7,204 nt of DNA from Negativicoccus succinicivorans (lineage in GTDB: Bacteria; Bacillota; Negativicutes; Veillonellales; Negativicoccaceae), in NCBI RefSeq assembly GCF_018373335.1, contig NZ_JAHAHH010000068.1, forward strand, positions 1-7,204. The letters run 5' to 3'. Shown one piece after another: positions 1 to 6,740 of the stretch. The stretch's first letter is position 1, and each line of letters begins with the position of its first letter. The position numbers and the translations under genes were made by a program. The notes below the pieces were generated by a model. The model saw nothing but the letters and a program-made list of their open reading frames with translations, was not told the origin of the DNA and searched no databases.

Positions 1-28
1 AAACTCTTTGAATTATTTTACACTATTT

Positions 29-60
29 AACCGGAAAACGCTACTTATCTGACGCCGGTT
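29..60. repeat. Short inverted repeat across the sbp stop codon
   Basis: AACCGG (29-34) and CCGGTT (55-60) are perfect 6-bp arms separated by 20 nt that include the sbp stop codon. In the direction of the operon no U-run follows (AAATAGTG comes next), so it does not look like an intrinsic terminator for these genes. On the plus strand a T-rich stretch follows (59-67), but no plus-strand gene is seen here. The long loop and short arms make chance a real possibility. The remaining bases 1-44 hold no gene; they are AT-rich and presumably lead into the next gene of the cluster. Confidence 0.2.
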
Positions 61-398
61 TTTCTTTCATCCAGCCAAATTCTCCGAATGGCCGCCGTAT
101 TATCAAAAATACGCAAACCGAAACTCAACAGTGCCACGTAATAAATATCAATGCCCAATCGACTCCCGATAAAAACAAATAGCATTGCCACTAATGCGTT
201 AACAAAAAAACCGCTGAAAAAAATCGTGTGATCATATTTCCCTTCCATATATGAACGCAAACCGCCGAACACGCTGTCCAAACAAGCCATAATCGCTACC
301 GAAAGGAATGGATCATAGGAAATGGAGATCGCCCAGGGGAACCACATCCCTATCACAATCCCGAGGAACAGGCCGCACAACATTAAGGCTACTATCAT
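45..398 (-). CDS. sbp: Small basic membrane protein Sbp (DUF1290)
   Basis: This is a 117-residue membrane protein of the DUF1290/small basic protein family, named after the gene before ftsA in Bacillus subtilis; its function is unknown. The family hallmark is ACLDSVFGGLRSYMEGKYD at 38-56, followed by FFSGFFVNALVA at 60-71 and SFGLRIFDNTAAIRRIW at 92-108. Predicted membrane helices lie at about 2-20, 60-79 and 83-97, with a shorter hydrophobic stretch at 30-40. The C-terminus is charged (LDERKTGVR). The ATG overlaps the stop of the DUF881 gene as ATGA, so the two are likely translationally coupled. GGGGGTG at 404-410 is a usable ribosome binding site. In Firmicutes dcw clusters this gene is normally followed by ftsA and ftsZ, which would lie beyond position 1. 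Confidence 0.93.
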   Translation of the reverse strand: MIVALMLCGLFLGIVIGMWFPWAISISYDPFLSVAIMACLDSVFGGLRSYMEGKYDHTIFFSGFFVNALVAMLFVFIGSRLGIDIYYVALLSFGLRIFDNTAAIRRIWLDERKTGVR

Positions 399-1078
399 TT
401 TGGCACCCCCGGTATTGCTTTTGCATATTCTTGCTTACTCGGTCCTGTATACGGATTGATTTGCAGATTATCACGGGGCTCAATAGACACATTGATTCCC
501 CAATACTTCAAGGTATCGACCACTCCTCCTCGAAACTCAAGTGCGGATCGCAATAATTTCGGATCTCCAATGGCTTTGACTTGAAACGGTGTGCTAAACA
601 TTTTGCCATTTACAGTAACCGTGGGACCGGCACAACGAATTTCACTCGTGCCGATCAAACGTTGCTCGTTTACCGCAATGGCTTCGGCGCCGGCCGCGCG
701 TAATTCGTTGATAACTTTCAAAATATCTTCATCATGCACGACGTAAAGATTTTGATTTTCACCCATTTTAAGCGGCTGCTTGCTGTCTTCAATCGTGATC
801 ACTACACCCGATCCTTCCACCGCAGTCAGACCGGCTCTGAATTTTAATTCATTTCTTTCCTGTGTAGCGTCTGATGTCAAGTTTTCCGCCTGCAATGCTT
901 GCAATTCCTTCGCCAAATCCTTCTTTTCCTGTTCGACCTGCATCAGTTGCTGGTACAAGTCTTCCGCACGCATATTCATTGTCGTCGCCTGCATTTCTTT
1001 GTTGCTTTTATACTGCAATGACAGCATCATCCCTAAAATAATGCTGACCGCAAGCAACGCAGCCGTTTTTGATTTCAT
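395..1078 (-). CDS. DUF881 membrane protein of the YlxW/YlxX family
   Basis: This is a 227-residue protein of the DUF881 family, which includes YlxW and YlxX encoded between divIB and sbp in Bacillus subtilis. The molecular function of the family is not established. A short basic N-terminus (MKSK) leads into one hydrophobic helix at about 5-22, consistent with a signal anchor and an external C-terminus. Residues about 36-66 are heptad-like and rich in Gln, Glu, Lys and Leu (ending KKDLAKELQALQAEN), probably a coiled coil. The DUF881 domain spans about 80-210 and includes GSGVVITIEDS at 89-99, NLYVVHDEDIL at 110-120, INELRAAGAEAIAVNEQR at 123-140 and FRGGVVDTLKYWGI at 182-195. The ATG is 7 nt after the ftsQ stop, with GAGG at 1084-1087 and 5 nt spacing. 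Only one copy is present, where B. subtilis has two adjacent ones. A role in division or envelope work is inferred from context only. Confidence 0.88.
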   Translation of the reverse strand: MKSKTAALLAVSIILGMMLSLQYKSNKEMQATTMNMRAEDLYQQLMQVEQEKKDLAKELQALQAENLTSDATQERNELKFRAGLTAVEGSGVVITIEDSKQPLKMGENQNLYVVHDEDILKVINELRAAGAEAIAVNEQRLIGTSEIRCAGPTVTVNGKMFSTPFQVKAIGDPKLLRSALEFRGGVVDTLKYWGINVSIEPRDNLQINPYTGPSKQEYAKAIPGVPK

Positions 1079-1085
1079 TGCCGCC

Positions 1086-1946
1086 TCATTTCAATTTGAT
1101 ATAGGGCGCACCTACATTGGCGTCCACGTAATCGACTGCCAAGTTTCGCAATCGAATATCTTTCAACATATTTTCGGATAAAGGTGCCTGCTCAGCTGCA
1201 TTTTCTACTGCGCCCAAATGAATCGGTATGTCATCACGCGTATACGCAATTAATTGTGCCGCGTCACCGATATTAATTTCTGAGATTTGTTCGCCGCCTT
1301 TACTCGAAAGATGCGATAAATACCCTAATGCTTTTCGTAAAGCATCGTCGGTAACTGTATCACCTAGTAAGACATTGCCCAGTTTTTTGCCCGTAATAAA
1401 AGGAACATCCGTCTGTGCAATAGTCGGTCCTTCGGCAATAACTAAGCCTGTTTTATCAAAAACTGCAAAACCAAATTCCGTCGCAACGACGGCAATCGGA
1501 CGTCGCTCTTCAATCTGAATCCGAATGGTTGCGGGAAATTTCCGTTCCACTTTAGCAGAGGCGATTCGCAAATCACCATTCAACCGGCGGGAAATATCGG
1601 CCGTCGCGAGTTGTACGACGTTGATAGGACGTTCGATTCTCGCGACACGAAAAACCTCATCACGCGAAAGAACTTGCAACCCTTCTACTTCAACACTGCC
1701 AAACGAAATCGGTGCCAGCGCCAGCAGCAACAAAAAGCCGACAATGAGACCCGCCGCCCAAGCATATGTTCCGCGTTTTTTATAAAAAGGCTTTTCATTC
1801 CGCGGTTGCGACTTTAGTTTTTTGCGCCGACGTCTGCGCGGCGATTCCGGCAGTCCTTCCACATCATTTCGTTGTGGCGAGGCGGCAGGTGTTTCCTCAC
1901 CGCGTTGCCGACGACGAAATGTTTCAAAATCAATATTCTGTACCAT
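1086..1946 (-). CDS. ftsQ: Cell division protein FtsQ/DivIB
   Basis: FtsQ/DivIB is a bitopic membrane protein that links early and late divisome proteins and works with FtsL/DivIC and FtsB. The 286 residues show a cytoplasmic N-terminus of about 60 residues, strongly basic near 37-58 with a run of five Arg at 37-41. One transmembrane helix lies at about 62-82. A POTRA domain follows at about 84-150: it begins FGSVEVEGLQVLSRDEV and ends IRIQIEERRPIA. The FtsQ beta-domain runs from about 153 to the end, closing with YVDANVGAPYIKLK, the typical FtsQ C-terminal strand. The ATG is 4 nt after the ddl stop. No Shine-Dalgarno sequence is visible before it, so translation probably depends on coupling to ddl. 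Position before DUF881-sbp is that of divIB in Bacillus-type clusters; position after ddl is that of ftsQ in Proteobacteria. Confidence 0.92.
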   Translation of the reverse strand: MVQNIDFETFRRRQRGEETPAASPQRNDVEGLPESPRRRRRKKLKSQPRNEKPFYKKRGTYAWAAGLIVGFLLLLALAPISFGSVEVEGLQVLSRDEVFRVARIERPINVVQLATADISRRLNGDLRIASAKVERKFPATIRIQIEERRPIAVVATEFGFAVFDKTGLVIAEGPTIAQTDVPFITGKKLGNVLLGDTVTDDALRKALGYLSHLSSKGGEQISEINIGDAAQLIAYTRDDIPIHLGAVENAAEQAPLSENMLKDIRLRNLAVDYVDANVGAPYIKLK

Positions 1947-1950
1947 CGGA

Positions 1951-2892
1951 TTACAGTTTTTTGCACCCGGCGGTGCTTAAAATAGCTTCGCAAAGCGCCA
2001 AAAAGTCCATCCCTACAGCTGCAGCTGCCTTCGGCACTAAGCTGGTGACCGTCATACCGGGCACGGTGTTCACTTCCAAAATAAACGGATTCCCTTTGTC
2101 ATCCGTCATAAAATCGACACGCGCGACCCCTTCACAATTCATCAGACGATACGTTTGCTGTGCCAATTCTTGTAATTGTACCTTCAATGAATTATCAATC
2201 GGCGCCGGTACTAAATAGTCCGTCGCTCCCGCCGTATACTTCGATGCGTAATCATATATACCCGAATGCGGTACGATTTGAATGACAGGTAGCGCTTCTC
2301 CGCTGAGGACGGAAGCGGTAAATTCATCGCCGGCTAAATATCCTTCTACAAGAATCCACGGATCATACTTAAATGCATCCTGCACCGCACGCGCAACTTC
2401 GCTTGCCTCGTGAATCACGCTGACTCCGATTGTTGATCCTTGGTTGGCAGCCTTAATCACAACCGGCAAAGTAAAACGTTCCAAAATGTCCGCTACAATC
2501 ATTTCCATTTCTTCTTCCTGGCGATAAATGGAAAAGGGCGCTGTCGGCAGGCCCGCCTGGACAAAAAGGCGTTTACTGATAACTTTATCCATTGTCAAAG
2601 CACTGGCCAAGGGGCCCGAACCGGTATAGGGAATACCAAGCATTTCTAAGACATTCTGAATGGCTCCATCTTCCCCGTACTTGCCATGCAACGCATTAAA
2701 AACGACCTGCGGTTGTACTTCTTGCACATCGTTTAAAAAAGTTCGCGGATTAAATTCAAGCGTGGTTACTTTGTACCCGCCTTCTATCAACGCCTGTGCA
2801 ATCGCAGCACCTGTACGTCGGGAAACTTCCGCTTCCGTAGACGGCCCCCCCATAACTACCAAGATATCTTTAGTTTTGTCCCACAGCTTCAT
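1951..2892 (-). CDS. ddl: D-alanine--D-alanine ligase Ddl
   Basis: Ddl is a cytoplasmic ATP-grasp enzyme that condenses two D-Ala into the dipeptide MurF adds to the stem. The 313 residues are close to E. coli DdlB (306), and the key residues align with it at a constant offset of three from the ATP-grasp domain onward. GGPSTEAEVS at 15-24 carries the Glu22 that binds the first D-Ala. Also visible are ALHGKYGEDG at 67-76, QGSTIG at 151-156 (Ser153), KY at 218-219 in the omega loop, RVD at 258-260 and EVNTVPGMT at 273-281 (Glu273, Asn275). The KY pair is the one seen in D-Ala-D-Ala enzymes, so a VanA-type D-Ala-D-Lac ligase is unlikely. An ATG at 2934 would add 14 residues and has a weak GCGGG upstream. 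I prefer ATG 2892 because of its good SD and because it gives a family-like N-terminus. Confidence 0.96.
   Translation of the reverse strand: MKLWDKTKDILVVMGGPSTEAEVSRRTGAAIAQALIEGGYKVTTLEFNPRTFLNDVQEVQPQVVFNALHGKYGEDGAIQNVLEMLGIPYTGSGPLASALTMDKVISKRLFVQAGLPTAPFSIYRQEEEMEMIVADILERFTLPVVIKAANQGSTIGVSVIHEASEVARAVQDAFKYDPWILVEGYLAGDEFTASVLSGEALPVIQIVPHSGIYDYASKYTAGATDYLVPAPIDNSLKVQLQELAQQTYRLMNCEGVARVDFMTDDKGNPFILEVNTVPGMTVTSLVPKAAAAVGMDFLALCEAILSTAGCKKL
1957..1982 (-). other. Small hairpin at the ddl 3' end, upstream of ftsQ
   Basis: On the minus strand GCACC (1976-1972), loop GCCG (1971-1968) and GGTGC (1967-1963) form a perfect 5-bp stem with a 4-nt loop. Beyond a 2x2 A/A mismatch, TTTT (1982-1979) can pair with AAAA (1960-1957). 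The structure lies within the last codons of ddl and ends 10 nt before the ftsQ ATG. In the transcribed direction it is followed by A residues, not U residues, so it is not an intrinsic terminator of the operon. It could affect ftsQ initiation or be a chance result of the coding sequence. Confidence 0.35.
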
Positions 2893-4267
2893 CCTGTTGT
2901 TCCCACCTTTGTTTAACCAGGTAACTGCATTCATTGATATTACCCGCTCCCATCATAATAATGAGATCTCCGGGTTTACGAATAGTGTCCAAGTATTCCG
3001 GAATCGTTGTTATATCATGTACGTAACGCACTTCGTCCCCGGCGGCTTCTACCATATTCGGCAGCAAAGTTCCGTCGACATTATTTCTCGGATCTTCACC
3101 GGCGGCATAAATATCCGTAAAAATCACCAGATCGGCATCATGAAATGCTTGTGCAAATTCATTTCGCAATAAATCCGTACGTGAATAACGGTGTGGCTGA
3201 AATACACAAATCACTCGCTTAACACCAATTTCTTTAGCGGCGGCAAGCGTCGCTTTAATTTCTGTCGGATGATGCGCATAGTCGGTAACCAACCAGTAAT
3301 CAGTGCTTCGATATAATGTTTGGAAGCGTCGTTTTGTACCGGTAAAGTGTCCCAATGCTGCAATGACATCCGGCAACGATAACCCGGCAGCAAGAGCTGT
3401 GGCAATTGTTGCCAATGCATTAAGCACATTATATTTGCCCGGAACCTGCAGCGTCACCTGCCCTAAACGTTGTTGTTCTTTGATCAAGGTAAAGTGCAGG
3501 CAACCGTCAACATATGCTAAATCAGTGGCCGAGTAGGTTGCCTCCGGAGAGAATCCGTAAGTAACATAGGGACACTTGACTTGCGGTAACAACTTGCAAA
3601 TGATTTTATTTTCTATACACAAAATGGCTTGGCCCTGTTTTTCATCCAGAGAATGAATGAATTCCACAAAAGCGTTTTCCAGCTTTTCCATCGAGCCGTA
3701 GTAATCCAAGTGATCATCTTCGATATTGGTAACTACCGCAAAGGCCGGTCGAAGTTTTAAAAATGACCCGTCACTTTCATCGGCTTCGGCAATAACATGT
3801 GAACCTTTACCGGCTTTTGAGTTCCCTTTTAAATAATCCACTTCCCCGCCGATAACAATGGTCGGATCCGCACCGGCTTCTTCAAAGACCTGACCCAGCA
3901 TGGATGTGGTTGTCGTTTTACCATGTGCACCGGCGACAGCAATGCCACAACCGTCATTTAGAATAGCTGCTAAAACATCCGATCGATGCACGACAGGGAT
4001 GCCTTTTTCTTTGGCCGCTACCACTTCCGGATTGTCGGGACGAATGGCAGTAGAAACAACGACTACGTCCGCACCATCCACATGAGAGGCATCATGACCA
4101 AGATAAATCACCGCTCCGTGATCGCGAAACTTTGCAAACACAGCATCGTCCTCCTGATCGGAGCCGGTAACCATGTAACCTCGTTGTAATAAAATGTAGG
4201 TCAGAGCGCGCATTCCCACGCCGCCGATCCCTACAAAATGAAATTTTTTATATTGATCCAAATTCAT
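2870..4267 (-). CDS. murC: UDP-N-acetylmuramate--L-alanine ligase MurC
   Basis: MurC is a cytoplasmic ATP-dependent ligase that joins L-Ala to UDP-MurNAc, the first amino acid of the stem peptide. The 465 residues fit the family. The N-terminal UDP-binding Rossmann domain has GIGGVGM at 13-19 and the TGSD strand end at 34-37. The ATPase domain has the P-loop GAHGKTTTT at 113-121, EADESDGSF at 161-169 and NIEDDHLDYY at 181-190, which are MurC-type rather than MurD/E/F-type sequences. GKYNVLN at 277-283 is the interdomain motif, with Tyr where His is common. The C-terminal ligase domain has DYAHHPTEI at 329-337, FQPHRYSR at 356-363 and GAGNI at 440-444. The ATG lies 4 nt after the murG stop, with only a weak GGGAT at 4274-4278, so coupling to murG is likely. 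Its 3' end overlaps ddl by 23 bp. Confidence 0.97.
   Translation of the reverse strand: MNLDQYKKFHFVGIGGVGMRALTYILLQRGYMVTGSDQEDDAVFAKFRDHGAVIYLGHDASHVDGADVVVVSTAIRPDNPEVVAAKEKGIPVVHRSDVLAAILNDGCGIAVAGAHGKTTTTSMLGQVFEEAGADPTIVIGGEVDYLKGNSKAGKGSHVIAEADESDGSFLKLRPAFAVVTNIEDDHLDYYGSMEKLENAFVEFIHSLDEKQGQAILCIENKIICKLLPQVKCPYVTYGFSPEATYSATDLAYVDGCLHFTLIKEQQRLGQVTLQVPGKYNVLNALATIATALAAGLSLPDVIAALGHFTGTKRRFQTLYRSTDYWLVTDYAHHPTEIKATLAAAKEIGVKRVICVFQPHRYSRTDLLRNEFAQAFHDADLVIFTDIYAAGEDPRNNVDGTLLPNMVEAAGDEVRYVHDITTIPEYLDTIRKPGDLIIMMGAGNINECSYLVKQRWEQQDEAVGQN
2903..2910 (-). promoter_or_regulatory. Shine-Dalgarno sequence of ddl, inside the murC 3' end
   Basis: AAAGGTGG on the minus strand matches the ideal AAAGGAGG at 7 of 8 positions and lies 10 nt before the ATG at 2892. 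It sits in the coding sequence of murC, upstream of the murC stop at 2870-2872. Ddl can therefore be initiated both independently and by ribosomes finishing murC. It is the main reason for choosing 2892 rather than 2934 as the start. Confidence 0.6.
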
Positions 4268-4271
4268 TATT

Positions 4272-5375
4272 TTATCCCATCATCGAAAGAGCTAACTTTG
4301 CAATATCTTCCGCCGCTTGCGGTTTGCCTAAGGAGCGACTGGCAGACGCCATCGATTCCAAACGTGTTCGGTTTTGCCGCAACGATTCTATCGTCTCATA
4401 TAACAACGCACCGGTCAAATCTTCATTTTCGATGACCACCGCTGCACCTTTTTCCGCCAGCACCGCTGCGTTACGTCGTTGATGATCCGCAGCCGCATAC
4501 GGATACGGCACCAGAATAGCCGGCCGGCCGAGTGCCGTAAGTTCCGCCAATCCCACCGCGCCGGCGCGATACACCACCAAATCAGCCGCTGCCAGCGCAT
4601 CCGGCATCGTATGTAAATAAGGATACACCCGCAAATGCTTATGCTTTTCGTCGGTCAACGTGAATCCCTGCATAAATCTTTCATACTCCTGCTCACCGGT
4701 GACATGCATCACTACTATCTCTGTATTGGTTTGGTAACGTGTGAGAACTTCCTGCATCGCTTGATTAATCACGCGCGCGCCACGACTTCCTCCGGCAGCA
4801 AGCAGCACAAATGCATCTTCGGGCAAGCCCAATCGATTTCTGCTGACTTCACGTTGCGCCGCCAAAATTTCCCGACGCACAGGATTTCCTGTCACCACAA
4901 TTTTTTTAGGTTGATGGAATTGTGCCGCGGCTTCTTCATAGCCAAGCGCAATTTTACGAACCACTTTGGACAGCATGCGATTCGTTATCCCCGGCACCAC
5001 ATTCTGTTCCTGAATCAGTGTCGGGTCACCGCTCAAAGCCGCAGCCAATAGCATAGGACCGCAGACATACCCACCGGTACCGATCACAATATCCGGATGA
5101 AAGTCTCGCAAGATAGACCTTGCTTTCGCTACACTTTGTAACGCTTCCCAGGCCGTTTTTCCGTTTTTGGGGGTCAGTCGGCGCTCAAATCCGTGCAGTC
5201 GCAAACTTATAAACGGAATATTCGCTTTGGGAACCAGTTCCGTTTCTAAGCCATTTTCACTACCGACATATAAGAATTCCACATCGGTTACTTGGCGAAT
5301 CGCATCCGCAATCGTCAGTGCGGGATAAATGTGCCCGCCGGTACCGCCGCCGGAAATAATTACTCGTCGCTTCAT
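4272..5375 (-). CDS. murG: Undecaprenyl-PP-MurNAc-pentapeptide GlcNAc transferase MurG
   Basis: MurG is a peripheral membrane GT-B glycosyltransferase (GT28) that adds GlcNAc from UDP-GlcNAc to lipid I, giving lipid II. The protein has 367 residues. The N-terminal lipid I-binding half shows the first glycine-rich loop GGGTGGHIYPAL at 9-20, a second GTGGYVCGP at 99-107, QEQN at 122-125 and GNPVR at 163-167. The UDP-GlcNAc half shows the third glycine loop GGSRGA at 195-200, RAGAVGLAEL at 270-279 and PYPYAAADHQRRNA at 290-303. The usual SRAGA reads YRAGA here. The frame can be extended 10 residues to a TTG at 5405, but ATG 5375 starts the conserved MKRRVIISGGG and has GGAG at 5381-5384, 5 nt upstream. 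The ATG shares its A with the murD stop (TAATG), which implies translational coupling. ftsW, often found between murD and murG, is not present. Confidence 0.97.
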   Translation of the reverse strand: MKRRVIISGGGTGGHIYPALTIADAIRQVTDVEFLYVGSENGLETELVPKANIPFISLRLHGFERRLTPKNGKTAWEALQSVAKARSILRDFHPDIVIGTGGYVCGPMLLAAALSGDPTLIQEQNVVPGITNRMLSKVVRKIALGYEEAAAQFHQPKKIVVTGNPVRREILAAQREVSRNRLGLPEDAFVLLAAGGSRGARVINQAMQEVLTRYQTNTEIVVMHVTGEQEYERFMQGFTLTDEKHKHLRVYPYLHTMPDALAAADLVVYRAGAVGLAELTALGRPAILVPYPYAAADHQRRNAAVLAEKGAAVVIENEDLTGALLYETIESLRQNRTRLESMASASRSLGKPQAAEDIAKLALSMMG

Positions 5376-6730
5376 TAATTCTCCAACTCCGCTACTAAGC
5401 GACAAAAGTCACGCCCACGTTCCTGATAATTCTGATACTGATCATAGCTCGATGCGGCCGGAGAGAAAAGCACCACCGTCGCATTATTTTTTTGTGCCAA
5501 CTTCTGCGCTTTTTTGACTGCCTGCGCTAAGTCATCGGCAAGTTCAATATTGGCAATTCCTTCTTTTTGAGCAGCAATAGAGAAACGCTCTTTACTATTC
5601 CCTAAGAAAACGATGCCTTTGCATTTCCGGGCAGACTGCATCAATAGTGTCAAATCCGTTCCTTTATCATAACCTCCGGCAATCCACACGAGCGGTTGGC
5701 TAAAACTTTGCAACGCTTTTATTGTGGCATCCGTGTTTGTTGCTTTGGAATCGTTATAATAAGCGATTCCTTCCTGTGTAGCTACATTTTCTACGCGATG
5801 CGGCAAGCCTTTAAATACACGTAAGACGCCCCGAATTACGGACAGTGGTACGCCTGCATGCTGCGCCATGAGTGCCGCGGTAAGAATATTTAACCAATTA
5901 TACTCACCTTTCAACAAAAGTTCATCGGCACTCAACAATACTTCCGGCGTTCCTTCCGGATTTAAATACAATACATTATCTTCTACATAGGCCCCTGTTT
6001 CTACCTTCTCTGCTGTAGAAACCCAAAGAATATGGCTTTGCGCCTTATCGGCAAATGTGCGGCAATACGGATCCTGCGCATTTAAAATCAACACATCATC
6101 TGTTGTCTGGTTTTCAAAAATACGTGCTTTCGCCTGTACGTAAGAATCCATATCCCCATGACGTTCAAAATGATCCGGTGTGATATTCAAAATCGCCGCC
6201 ATATGAGGACGGAAGTGATCAATCGTTTCCAATTGAAAGCTCGATACTTCAGCCACCACGATGCCATCCGGAGAAAGTTCGCTGACTTGCTCAGAAAGCG
6301 CTTTACCGATGTTTCCTCCGACCACATTTTTAAGTCCGCCAGCCGCAACCATATCCCCCAACAGAGTGGTTGTCGTCGTCTTTCCGTTCGTACCGGTAAT
6401 CGCATAGATCGGTGCTTGCGAGAGTTCATAAGCGACTTCAATTTCAGAAACAACCGGAATGCCTGCTTCCGTTGCGGCTGCTGCCAAAGGAATCGTCGGT
6501 GCAATTCCCGGTGACAATATAACTTGGTCGACCCCTGCTAAAAGACTTGACTTTTGCGCACCAAAAACACATTCAATCCCCAGCGCCGTTAATGCTGCCG
6601 TTTTTTCTGCCGACAAATCCTTGACATCCGAAAGGATTACATTCGCGCCGGCTTTAGCAAGCGCCCGCGCTGCTCCGATGCCGCTGATTCCGGCACCGAT
6701 CACTAAGATTTTTGCGTTCGTATACTTCAT
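5375..6730 (-). CDS. murD: UDP-N-acetylmuramoyl-L-alanine--D-glutamate ligase MurD
   Basis: MurD is a cytoplasmic ATP-dependent ligase that adds D-Glu to UDP-MurNAc-L-Ala. The 451-residue protein is of normal family length. Domain 1 has a Rossmann-type GAGISGIGAARAL at 12-24 and SPGI at 73-76. The central ATPase domain has the P-loop GTNGKTTT at 113-120, EVSSFQLE at 161-168 and NITPDHFERHG at 182-192. The C-terminal ligase domain has LPHRVE at 309-314, YNDSKATNTDA at 325-335, GGYDKG at 352-357 and SPAASSYDQYQNYQERG at 423-439. The interdomain motif usually written GxHNxxN reads GEYNWLN at 275-281, with Tyr in place of His. I chose the ATG at 6730 over in-frame ATG 6736 and GTG 6739 because GGTGAT (6735-6740) is well placed for it and lies on top of the other two starts. 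The stop TAA overlaps the murG ATG as TAATG. Confidence 0.97.
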   Translation of the reverse strand: MKYTNAKILVIGAGISGIGAARALAKAGANVILSDVKDLSAEKTAALTALGIECVFGAQKSSLLAGVDQVILSPGIAPTIPLAAAATEAGIPVVSEIEVAYELSQAPIYAITGTNGKTTTTTLLGDMVAAGGLKNVVGGNIGKALSEQVSELSPDGIVVAEVSSFQLETIDHFRPHMAAILNITPDHFERHGDMDSYVQAKARIFENQTTDDVLILNAQDPYCRTFADKAQSHILWVSTAEKVETGAYVEDNVLYLNPEGTPEVLLSADELLLKGEYNWLNILTAALMAQHAGVPLSVIRGVLRVFKGLPHRVENVATQEGIAYYNDSKATNTDATIKALQSFSQPLVWIAGGYDKGTDLTLLMQSARKCKGIVFLGNSKERFSIAAQKEGIANIELADDLAQAVKKAQKLAQKNNATVVLFSPAASSYDQYQNYQERGRDFCRLVAELEN

Positions 6731-6734
6731 GCTC

Positions 6735-6740
6735 ATCACC
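6735..6740 (-). promoter_or_regulatory. Shine-Dalgarno sequence of murD
   Basis: GGTGAT on the minus strand matches the 3' part of the full anti-SD complement AGGAGGTGATC. Aligned on its GG, it leaves 8 nt to the ATG at 6730. It overlaps the two upstream in-frame candidates (ATG 6736, GTG 6739), which argues for the 6730 start. It lies in the 36-nt mraY-murD gap, which otherwise holds only an A-rich stretch and no recognisable promoter. Confidence 0.6.

Noticed and set aside
1..44. Possible promoter for the next gene, with TAAAAT resembling a -10 box on the minus strand
   Set aside because: No matching -35 hexamer is found at 16-18 nt, and AT-rich sequence gives such boxes by chance.
780..1181. 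A 133-codon plus-strand open frame, Ser/Cys rich, opposite DUF881 and ftsQ
   Set aside because: It is the antisense shadow of the coiled-coil region of the DUF881 protein (Gln/Glu/Leu codons read backwards).
1766..2218. A 150-codon plus-strand open frame opposite ftsQ and ddl
   Set aside because: It is antisense to conserved coding sequence, crosses the ftsQ/ddl junction and has no domain-like features.
2660..3172. A 170-codon open frame on the plus strand across the ddl 5' part and murC 3' part
   Set aside because: It lies wholly antisense to two certain genes. Its translation is low in complexity and Ser/Thr/Pro/Ile/His rich, has no recognisable motif, and lacks a convincing ribosome binding site.
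4635..5051. A 138-codon plus-strand open frame opposite murG, rich in His, Arg and Cys
   Set aside because: The composition is what a reverse-strand reading of murG gives; no family resemblance is seen.
5376..5405. TTG start giving MurG 10 extra N-terminal residues
   Set aside because: ATG 5375 has GGAG at a proper distance, overlaps the murD stop in a typical coupling arrangement and begins at the conserved N-terminus of the family.
6158..6514. Open frames on both strands (plus 6158-6514, minus 6187-6504) inside murD
   Set aside because: Both are alternative frames of the murD ATPase domain, which carries all expected Mur ligase motifs in its own frame.
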